DNA of 64,000 nt from Ophiura sarsii (taxonomy: Eukaryota > Echinodermata > Ophiuroidea > Amphilepidida > Ophiuridae): the NCBI GenBank assembly GCA_035610835.1, contig CM069456.1, forward strand, positions 32,595,359 to 32,659,358, in the 5' to 3' direction. The notes beneath the pieces were generated by a model. It did no database searches. It was given only the letters and a program-made list of their open reading frames with translations, and was not told the origin of the DNA. Both the position numbers and the translations under genes were made by a program. Position 1 is the stretch's first letter, and each line of letters opens with the position of its first letter. This document shows positions 39,201-51,200 of this stretch, one piece after another.

Positions 39201-42200
39201 GATGAATAAGGTATCAAACTGCGGAGAAGAAATTTGCTCATTTAATGTACAACTCAAATTTTTGGTACCGATTATATATTTTGAATTAGCCAACCTCAAA
39301 GCACCTGGTAAGGGACTTTATGTGCTAGGTGTACATAGGCAAGGATGAACTGTGTAATTATTCTATGTAGCTGTGTTTGTTTGTATTAATATAGACCAGG
39401 CTTTCTCAACTAGATTTACTGATGCGCCACATTTTAGTAACCAACTTGTTGAAGCTCCACTTGGTCATATTTTGTAGAATTTACAATGGCAAAATTCCTG
39501 TCATAAAATATTTTAACATATATATGTAGGCAACATAATAACTAATATTACTCTTCTAAGGGCACATGCGCGCACAGCGCGCGAAAAATTGCTGTCTTTA
39601 TACATCTGAGTATCTGACCATCATAGGCCTATGAAATCTGGCTATATCATGATATGATTTATTTTTAAAACAAATTTTAACCACTCTCGCGCCACTTAGG
39701 ATGCCTTGATGCGCCACAATAGACCAACAGGAAATATCATGAAAGCTTAAGTGTAACATTTAAAGTAATTTCATGCTGTAACTTCTAAACAAATTCAATA
39801 AAAATGTCACCCTCAATTGCATTGCATTTAGTATTATTTGCAAAATATTTTAGTTTGTTGTTCCCAGTGTGTGCAGGTTTGAGTTAGGCACCTTGACCAT
39901 ACATTATCAATATAAAACACTTTATTCTTTGCAGTTTAAAAATGATAACGAGTGCAGAAAAAACTCTACTTTGTTGCAGTATGAATTTTGTACAAGTTAA
40001 ATCTTCTTATCTTAATTATCTTATGGCAACTCAAAAGGTCGGACTTTTGTGATGACCTTCCACACTGCTCTATCATTCATGCAATTTTTCAGATATTGTC
40101 CACTTAAGCTGGTGTCCTCTGTAAGAATCCTGATGTAGTCTTTTCTGGGTTGTCCTCTGGATCTTCTTCCATGTTTGGGTTGCCACAAGAGAACTTTGGC
40201 TGCTGCTTCGTCATTACTCCGAAAACAGTGTCCTGCAAGTTTAAGTCTCCTCGACTGTAGCCTCACAGAGATAGGCAATAGTTTCCCATACAAACCTTTA
40301 TTGGTGGTATGCGATTGCCATGAAATATCTAGCGCCTTTCTTAGGAGACAAGTGTAGCAGCCATCTAAGGCCTTCTCTGTTTTGGAAGTGATTGACAAGG
40401 ATTCTGCTCCATATATCAGGTTGACCAGGATTCTGCTCCATATATAATAGACAAATATTCAATTTGTGAGAAATGACGTTTCATGAACCCTTACATAAAT
40501 AACGAGTCCAAAACATGCAAAATGTTCATATGTGACTCGACACAAGTAAAAGAGGCGCAATGAAGTTGAGTTCTATATAAAATGATACATGAAGTTAAGG
40601 GACATTTTTGTATCAATGTTATATCACACCGTTTCAAAGTTATGGATTATTAAAAATCGCTTTGTCAAATGGACATTAAAATGTTGATTTTGTTAACAAA
40701 CCAATGGAGTAAATAAAAATGAAATACCACAAATTATCCCATGTTTGTGCTCATAAATCTCCTGCTGCATTATGTCTCATTTACTCATGTTGGGTCATGT
40801 ATTAGGTGAAAATGTACATATATCATGTTATTTTAGCTATATCTATTTTTAAAGAAGGTCTTCATTGTATGCTTTCGAAAATCAGTGGATGAACAGAACA
40901 GTATTATGGGGTTTCCTAGATGATTCAACTGAGCTATTAACAAGATCGATGTACGTTGGATGAACGAGAAAGGCAAATTGTTTTTCAGGACCAGAACCCC
41001 GAGGCAAGCCTGAGGAATTTGACACATGAAGTTAAAGAGTAATGATCAGCACGCCTGTACGTAGCGTCGCCAAGTCGAAGCGTTTGAAGGGAACACGTCC
41101 AGAATGAAGGATTTGAGCAAGTTCAGCGGCCCGTCTGCATGTCAGTACCACGATCAGGGTATAGGTTATGCTTAGGATTAGGAAAATCAACAGATTTATA
41201 GAGACGAATATAGGTGTCCCGATTAGTTGAGATTCGAACAAAATTGGATCAGATACGTTCTGACTTATAGTGAAATATATGCTGATTAACAGCATGGCGA
41301 TTGTGTGGCAGAGGATCATCGTAGTGAGTGTGCACTTAGATAGTCGCCAACGAGAGAGAGAATTTCGTGAAGTAATCACAGTTCGTATGACCGCCATTTC
41401 AATTATAATCATGTTGGAATTCAACTTTGTGAATAACTGGATGCCCCTGGCGATGTAGAAAGTTACGTCATCCAGTGTGCCACTCACCACACATGTGTAT
41501 ATGTGGTACAGATTTAAAACTAACATCATGCACGATAACAAGTCGATAACCGCCAGATTAACCACCAAAATGTTAAACGGGTTACTTCGCAGACAGCGAT
41601 ATCGAAGTATAACAACTACCGTAATGGCGTTGAAGATGGTGCCTAAAATGCACATTAACAAGTAGGTGGTAGATGCAGTATATGCCAGGTATCTCTCCAG
41701 ACCAAAGACTGTGGAGTTTGTCTGATTATCTAAACACTGCATCATCCTAAGCTTATCAGTGTCTCTCTAGATGAGCAATCACACAGACGTTGTTTCGTAG
41801 TACATTTGTAGATCCAGTGCCAGTAATAATGGTGCTGTGTAAATGTCTTGACAACAGCATCAGTTCAACATAACCCTCCACAAAACAACAACTTGAAAGG
41901 GTTGAATGTATCCTACAGAGCAGAGCCTCTATATTGATGAGCTACTTAACAACTATGTCTATACTTCCCATCTCATGGCTATTGATAGCAAATGATGGTA
42001 CCATACATTGCAAACTGTTTCAATGACACTCGTTGCACTGCTAGTTATTGTTGTATTGATGCATTAAAATTGCTCTGCTAGATAGTTATTGTTTGAATGG
42101 TGCATGAAAGACAGCTCAGACTGCTGAGCATCGGAGTCCACTGCCCACTCCTGCCAGACTGAACGAAACTATATAAGACTGAATACTAGAATTGCTGTGA

Positions 42201-45200
42201 TTCCTGCTAGTTACAAGACCAAACACTGAAAACATCGGTCTTGATGATTTCACTGTTGGATGTCTGCTTCCTCGATACCAAGTAACGCAGATCAGTTCAT
42301 TCACACTTAAGTCTCTGCATCAAATATCACGCTGCTGCTTTGTGATGTAGTAGGCCAACGATATGACTGCAGTTGCATATCCGTGAAAGATATACCTCAT
42401 TTGATATTCAAATCAAGTGAAGTCCATGCATTTCAGTATGTCCATCAATGGCTAGAATTGATCCTGTTACAACATACGTCAACAATTTATTGTAAAAGTA
42501 CACCATTATGTGAGCAAGTGTGATTTAGAGTGGTAGTCCCTATAGTGACACCAGACACTGTTGAAGCGTAGTAGCGTATGCTGATATGTTTTCTTCACAA
42601 ATTCTCAAAAAGTGCGCAGATGTGCAATCGCAGAGCTTCTTCTGAGAATTGTTTTTACTTTGATTAGGGGGGTCAAAGGAAAATTTCAAAATGTTTTTTG
42701 GGGCCTCATTCTGTTTTCATTGGTTAAAACTTGTGCAGAAATGAAAAATACTGTTTAAATCGTCAAAATCGGAGCATTATTTCTTGCGTTGTGACCAAAA
42801 ATGTGTTTCGGAAAATGACCCAATTTCTTGCGAAAAAGGGCCAATTTTGGCAGTTTTGCAGATTTTGATTTTTAAAAATGTCATAAAATCAAGTCTTGGT
42901 ACCCTACAAGTCTGAAAATAACATATATTAAGAGTATAACTTGAATATTTTACATTTCTGCTTACATGAAAGGTTGAAATTACAGTGTTTTTGTGTGAGA
43001 GCATGTCAAAAAAGCCCCAAAATGTCCGAAAATGCCTCTGTCAACAACCAACATTCCTCCAATAAATTTGAATAAGTCCAGCTCATTAAATATGCGAAGG
43101 CTATATTTCATACAAAATCAGGGAATTGAAACATATCCCTGACCCATATAAGGTTTTTTGGGTGTAGAATTCATTTTTAAGGTCAAAATAGTGCTTATTC
43201 TTCGGTAAATGCACCTTTCAGATCTTCGCATATTTAATTAGCCTAATTTGCATAATGAAATAGTAAAAGCCTTATAATGGCGATAGTTAACAGATTTGAG
43301 CTGTGTAAATTACCCTTTTAATGTGTTTTTTGACGTAGAATTCATTTTTTTAATCAAAATTCAGATGGGTCTGTGGCAAATACCAGTTTATAGTAAAATT
43401 TAATAATTTTGCATTATATTTGCATAATTTCGGCATGTAGCCTTTACAATTAGGTGATTTTTTTGTTTCCAATACAATGGTAATATATCAAGCTTCAAAA
43501 TTATACAATGATATTAAACTTGGTATCTTCAAAACATTGATATTAAGTGAGTTAAAACTTTAATTTGAGCATAACCTTGTTATAAAGGAGTGTGACCCCC
43601 TGAAAATAAATCTCAAAATATAGATCTGCTTTGTACAAACACTTTTCATATTGACAACAAAGTCCCAAATAGTAGTGCTATGGGCCTAAAATCAATTTGA
43701 AGAAGGCTGTTTATAGACATTACATTGACAATATTGATATAGTAATTGTGTACAGTAACTTGCAAGAATGTAAAGAGCAATGTTGTGACCCCCCTACTTT
43801 GATACCATGCAATGGCAAGACTGCCCTCAATCATACTTAACTCGACTTTTAAGGGGAAGAAATTTGACATTTAACATTTCTCTTTTAGTAGATTACTGAG
43901 AATTTCAGCAGCACCTTGCCTCCAAGTACCATTACAGCTTCATAAAGTAGGAAAAGGAAAAGAAAAAATTAAGAGTTAAGACGATAGAAACAAAACACCC
44001 TGGTTAAGGATTTTGAACAACAAAATATTCCAACATTTTTTGAAAATTGAAGAAATAAATCCTAACATTGGTCAGTCAGCCCCTTTAGAATAGAGTTTTT
44101 CTGTAGCATTTAGGAACAGATAGTGCACCCAAAAGTGGATATCAATCGAGTAGACACATGGTGCCATAAAATAATATAGCTTTTGTTGACTCTTATCTTG
44201 TCAAAGAATTTCAATAATTTACTGTTATTTCATTTCTGGAAACCAGATGTAGCAAAGATCAGAAATATGACTTTTTATGAATTTGACTCGTCGAATTGTC
44301 CCACATTTACATCTGTGCTCTTCTGCCACATTGTGTCTCATTTTGGGTCACTTATTAGGTGAAAATATACATATCAAGTTGTTTTAGCCATATCTATTTT
44401 TAAAGAAGGTCTTCATTGTATGCTTTCGAAAATCAGTGGATGAACAGAACAGTATTACGGGGTTTCCTAGATGATTCAACTGAGCTATTATAAATATCGA
44501 TGTACGTTGGATGAAAGAGAAAGGCACATTGTTTTTCAGGACCAGAACCCCGAAGCCAGCAGAAGGAATTTGACACAGGAAGCAAAGTGTAATGATCAAC
44601 ACGCCCGTACGTAGCGTCGCCAAGTCGTAGCGTTTGAAGGGAACACGTCCCGAATGAAGGGTGTGAGAGAGTTCAGCGGCCCGTCTACACGTCAGTACCA
44701 CGATCAGCGTGTAGGTTATGCTTAGGATTAGGAAGATCAGCAGATTTATAGAGATCATTATCGGTATCCCGTATAGTTGAGATTTGCCTGAAGTTAGGTC
44801 AAATACGTACTGACTTATAGTGAAATATATGCTGAGTAACAGTGTGGCGATTGTGTGGCAGAGGATCATCGTAGTGAGTGTACACTTAGATAGCCGCCAA
44901 CGAGAGAGAGAATTTCGTGAAGTGATCACAGTTCGTATGACCGCCATTTCAATTATAATCATGTTGGAATTTAACTTTGTGAAGAACTGGATGCCCCTGG
45001 CGATGTAGTAAGTTATGTCATCCAGTGTGCCACTCACCACACAGGTGTAAATGTGGTACAGATTTAAAACTAACATCATGCACGGTAACAAGTCGATTAC
45101 CGCCAGATTAACCACCAAAATGTTAAACGGGTTACTTCGCAGACAGCGATATCGAAGTATAACAACTACCGTAATGGCGTTGAAGATGGTGCCCAAAATG

Positions 45201-48200
45201 CACATTAACAAGTAGGCGGTAGATGCAGCATAGGCCAGGTATCTCTCCAGACCAAAGACTGTGGAGTTTGTCTGATTATCTAAACAATGCATGGTTTTTA
45301 TCAGTGTCTGTCCAGATGAACAATCACATAGACGTTTCGTAGAGATTCAGTGCCAGTAATAATGGGATGTCTTGACAACAGCATCAGTTCAACATAACCC
45401 TCCACAAAACAGCAACTTGAAAGGGTTGAATGTATCCTACAGAGCAGAGCCTCTATATTGATGAGCTACTTAACACCTATGTTCTATACTTCTATTCTCA
45501 TGGCTATTGATAGCAAATGATGGCAAGCTGTTTTCAATGACACTCGTTGCACTGCTAGTTATTGTTGTATTGGTACATTAAAATTGCTCTGCTAGATAGT
45601 TATTGTTTGAATGGTGCATGAAAGACGTCTCAGACTGCTGAGCATCGGAGTCCACTGCCTACTCCTGCCAGACTGAACGAAACTATATAAGACTGAATGG
45701 GAATTGCTGTGATCCCTGCTAGTTACAAGACCAAACACTGAAAACATCGGTCTTGATGATTTCACCGTTGGATGTCTGCTTCCTCGATACCAAGTAACGC
45801 AGATCAGTTCATTCACACTTAAGTCTCTGCATCAAATATCACGCTGCTGCTTTGTGATGTAGTAGGCCAACAATATGACTGCTGTTGCATATCCATGAAA
45901 GATATACCTCATTTGATATTCAAATCAAGTGAAGTCCATGCATTTCAGTATGTCCATCAATGGCTAGAATTGATCCTGTTACAATACAACATACGTCAAC
46001 AATATTTATGATAAAAGTACTATTGTATGAGCGAGTTTGTTTGGAGTGGTAGTCCCTTAGTGACATGGTTCAGACACTGTTGTAGAGTTGTCTTGTAATA
46101 GCGTATGCGAATGTTTTCTACACAAAAGTCTCGAAGTGTGCGCAGATGTGCAATCACACACATACAGCCCTTCAGAGATTTTTACTTTGATACAATGCAC
46201 TGGCAACGCTGCCTCCATGAAAGCCTTGCTTACACAACACCGATAAATGTGAACAATTAATCTTACTTTATTTGACTTAGAAATGTGACAGTTAACATTT
46301 CTATTTTTATAGATTACTGAGAAATTCAGCCGTACCCTGTACCTCCAAGTACCATTAGGGCTTCATAAAGAAGGGAAAATGATAAGAAAAAAATAAAAGC
46401 TAAAAAACGAAGAAACAAAACATCCTGGTTTCTTAATATTGGTCAGTCGGCCCCCCTTGGGAATAGAGTTTTTCTGTAGCATTTAGACACAGATAGTGCA
46501 CAAGTGGATATCAATCGAGTGGACACATTGTGCCATAAAATAAAATAAAATAGCTTTTGTTGACTCTATTTTGTCAAAGAATTTCAATAATTTATTTCAG
46601 ATATATGCCCTTAGTTTGGTTATACCTACAGCCTACAGGGTTGTAGCTGTGCTGGTTTGAGCGCCGGTCGGTCGGGTGTAGCCAGCACTAAAAAAAGAAA
46701 TAACTATTGTTTTAAAAACCTTTACACATGAATAAAATCATTAAACTGCCTTATGTGGCAGGAAACTCTTTAAGACCCCACGCTGTGATCCGCTCTGTGC
46801 TCAACTCACTCCTGTCAGGGTTCGAATTAAGTAGTTGTCTGATTGCTAGAGACAACCAAAATGAGCCATGGGCAACCAAAATTGACTCTGAAGTTGTCCG
46901 ATGGACAAACAAAATTTGGTTTATCCTTGGTGTAAGACAGCACGAAATTTACCTAGCACCAAATCATCTATTGAGGGATTAAAGGATTATACAGCTTTAT
47001 TCAGTAATAGGTCTGGACACTAGTCTAACTTATAAATATCTTACACCAAAGATACACCCAAAATTTTAACTAGTAGTTACAAAAATAATATCCAGAACTG
47101 TGAATTTCTTAAAGTGATGTGGAATTAAACAAGCGATGAGGAATTTAACAAGCGATGAGGAATTTAACAAGTTTTTTTGCGAAATAAAGATTCCACCGAC
47201 ACAATAAAATCAAGAAGACACACGGTCAACCTTTTGTTAGTGTAATTTTTTTTGAAGAGCCTGGTTGAAGAGTTGCCGGATAAAAAAAAAAGAAGCTTAC
47301 TTACTAGAGGCAATTCTCGAACGATTCTATGCTGAATTAAGACGTGCAGACAGTGAATTTTATGGGTAAAAACTTGATATAAATAATAATAATAATAATA
47401 TTGAATATTTTCGTGTGATACAAGAATATATTGCGCTCGCTAAAAAATATTTTAATTTTATAGCTCGTGCAATATAGTCTTGTATCAATCACCCTCAAAG
47501 CCATTCAATGTTATATAAATATAAAACAGGAAAATGTAACGGGTCAAGGAAGCAAAAATTCCAGCTCAATTCTGTTTCTCATCAAAACAATCCTTACTCA
47601 ATTATATTTGTGTTTTCTTTTCTCCCTTTTTTTGCAGCTACCTCAGCTGGCGACGCCATCACAAAGACTAGGTAATGGACCAATCCTAACCTCCACGCCA
47701 AACAAACAAATCATAGTCACCCGGGCAGACGTGCACGATGAAAATACCCACAATGCAACTCAACCATTAGTCGGAGATGGCAGCGTAGTGGGCGGTTCAC
47801 AAGCAACTACAACAAGTAGGCGAGGTGGAGGAGAGGTGACACCCGGTGGAAGGGGACCAGGAGGCAGAGGTCAACAAAGGGATCAGACAGCAGGTCGCGA
47901 GGAGGCTGCTGGAAGAAGAAGAGGTGTGTGATCACTTTAGACACAAAGAGCTGATTAGTTGATATGATACTTTGACAATGATATTGATATGTACTGTGTC
48001 ATTACAATTCAATTATTCTATTTAGGCCAAACAAAAAAACAAGTTTGTTTCCAGTAGCGCACGCACCCCACATTGAGAAGCTTGATTCTTGCGCATTTAA
48101 TTTTCTTTATAGAGAAAACAGGAACAAATTATTCTTAGGGCGCCATCTTTTGTCGCAATTGTGTCCAACATGTTTTCAAGATGGCGATTGGCAACATCAT

Positions 48201-51200
48201 TAAACATGAAAGTGAAAATCCGTGGCGAAAATCACATTTTAGCTACCATAAGAGTAACACAAATTTCAAGTCAAGAAAAGAAGAAGCAAAAAACAACAAC
48301 CGCATTTCGCATTTAACTTTTCAGGCTTGCTGCTGGAAACAAACTTCTTCTTTTTTATTGGCCTTATAAGTTTCTAATTTTTGGACATTAAATAAGTAGT
48401 GCTTCATCAAGCCAAGCAATAATAAAGCAACCGAACTCACACATTGGAGTCTATCCAAAATGAAGTCTGTCACATACAATTATATGAGTCCTTTTTGAAA
48501 TTGCTGTGGCTGGTTTCCCATGACTAAGCCTATGAGCGGGTTGTAGATTGAGCCATTAAATTAAATACGTTCAGGGTTAATCAAGTTGACGCTACTCCTG
48601 TCTTTTTAGGGACACAAGGCGTTGTGTCCATTATTATTTCAATGCCTTCACTCATGGCTGCCACTCGGTTCGGTTTTGGGCGGCATCAACGGCCGCATTA
48701 GGTTGTATAAGCCGATGGCGCTTAAGTCGTCTAGGAGCTGGGCTTGATATGTACGGCGTAGTGCGCCACCGAGTCAGTAGGGTTCAGTTGCCTGGTTTTT
48801 CGGGTGTCCTGGCCTCCGGAGGGCATGGCCCACAAGACGTACTCTGTTACGGGTTAGTGTCAGAGTCCCTGGCTCAATCAGTGCGCAGGCGTACAGGTTC
48901 TCGTTTGAGAGCCGCTCCGGGTAGTGCACACCAAGACAATAGCGCATCAGGGCACGGCGAGATTCATCAATGCAACTGCCCTATGTTTCCGTAACTGCCA
49001 AAGCTTCGCAACTGTATAAGAGTACAAATTCCACCGTAGACTTGAACAGCTGCATTTTGGCGCTGAGTGCATTTTTCAGGGCTATTTGACATCAGTTATA
49101 ATAAGATATTGAGTGAAAGAGTCGTTATGTTAATGTTGCTTGAGTGCTAATTGACGAGCAAGAAGACTTGTTGTGACCAACGTCTGCGTAAATTGACTCG
49201 TCCTCATCAGTGGCGAACGTGAAATCTTGGAAAGGAGGTCATGAATTTAATCAAGTGTACAGTATGCTGAATGTATTAATTTGTATTGCCAATGGCTTAT
49301 GTAGAAGTGTGTGGAGGTCATCTAAGGTCAAATTAGTTCACAGTAGGGGACAGATATTTTATAGTTCATATAGTTGTCATCCAGGGTCATCTGAGGATAA
49401 CTTCTTGTCAAATTTTCTGTGAATCTTGGTACTAAGTATCATATCAGGAAGTTGTGTGAGGTCAGTCTCTGTTCAATTGGGTTTCAGTATCTTGGGGATC
49501 AATAAAAAATAAAGACCATGCAGAGGTTATCTGGGGCTAGATCCATTAGGCTTTGAATACTGACTCAAAAGCGTAACTATATTTATCAACCACAAAAAGG
49601 CAAAAGGCCGTTTATCAATAAGCCAATGCAGCGCCATTATCTTGTTGCCGATTTCATGAATCTTTCAGGATCCGGTCGAGGTAGTTCCGAACCAGACGGC
49701 AGAAGTCACGGATCATCCGGTGGAGCGTCCGGCGGCCGTGGCGGAGGATCAGGACGTCAAGACAACTCGATGTCGGGCGACGTCAGCGAGCAAATCGCGG
49801 CGGCGCTAGAGAGACTACAGAGAGACATGAATAGCGTGTTGATTAGGTTGAATACGTTGGAAGCATTAGCATTATCAAAACAACAGGTGAGAGAGCATTT
49901 GTGACCAGTCGCGTCAAAAAGGACATGTTGTCGGCAAATACAGTTTTGAGATAGAGGCCAATATATTTGGTAAAATATAAAGAAAATAATACAACAAATT
50001 TAGCTTCTTCAAATCATATCTTTTGATTACAAAGTCTGTTTACCTTCAACAGGGTATCATTTTAAAGCTTAAATTGTGCTCTTCCAAGTAATACCAATAA
50101 CTCAGATTTGATGTGACGGGTCACATTTGGTTAAGGCGACATAAAAGCATAAGCATTTTTAATTTTCATTCAAACAAAAACTTTTTTATGTTTTAAAAAT
50201 GTTTTGAAACATGTGGATTTTTTTGTGTGAACATCAGATTTTTTTTAACAATTTCAAAAAATGTTGAACAAAAAATGCCAGACCGACTGACCCTACCTAA
50301 GAAGGTCAGTTTGCCCGTAGAACGGGAGGGGGGGAGGTCGCCTAAAACGGATTTAATTTTTTTGTGTGTGTCTTAGTAAAAATGTTAACAAAATTGTGTT
50401 CCGAATGAGTTGTGCAACAATTGTAACATGCCAATATCTTCCTGAAGTGGGTATCGTAAATCTGCTTTATTTTGCTAGGCGTTAATTTTGCTTATTTCTT
50501 ACCAAATTATTCTTGCAAGCAATAGGCATGATGGTGTAATATTAAGATTCAACAAATTAGCTTCAGAAATGGAGTATTTTAGAATTTTGCAAATTCAGAA
50601 AAAAGAGATTTTAAGGTACCAAGTAGTTTCAAATCATGTTTAATGTAGTTTTTATACATTTATACTTTTTCATCACAAAATTAATGACATGTGGAAATTG
50701 GTAAATTCTCACTTTTCTGTCACTCAATTTAACTGAAATCATTTGCATCTTTACAGTCAACATTTCAGGTAACCACATTTTCTTTAAAAAAATAAACAGT
50801 TCCGTTTTCCCAATAATCCTTTTTACTTCTCAGTGGGGTATTTTCAATCATATGCATGTGATATTCTGTGCCAGACCTATGTTATATTTGAACCAAACAC
50901 AAAAACGTAGTTAATATCTCTTGTGCATTTAGACCCATAAAAGAACCCAAGAAACCAGGGTCTTAGCCTGGTTTCGAAAGTTGCCCATCCATATTTGAAC
51001 ACTCCAGTAACACTTCTATTGCGAACATTAGTGTAATCATCTCTTTGTGCCCAATTGATATAAAGCACGCCCTCAAGTGTAAATAGTAGCCCAAAAGAAT
51101 GGTTCAAGATCATTAAATGTCATAACAGTCGATGAAATGAGCTCACTCGGTTTTACGGTGGTGCGTTTTATAATAAATTGTAGATTCATATATGTTTGTC

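Larger units (their letters stand above)
35331..39355. other. About 4 kb insertion between units B and C
   Basis: Unit homology stops near 35335 and resumes near 39356 (ttattctatgtagctgtgtt). The insert has no convincing gene. It holds accgaaa-rich and T-rich low complexity (35560-35730), a 28 bp triple repeat (37109-37192), 150-170 bp direct repeats (37256-37640), three copies of a tttcggttgtta motif and element X copy 2. Its ends do not look like a single transposon. Confidence 0.6.

Noticed and set aside
48749..48994. GC-rich plus-strand frame resembling a gene or CpG island
   Set aside because: The minus strand of the same region is a recognisable dead LINE reverse-transcriptase tail, which explains the composition.
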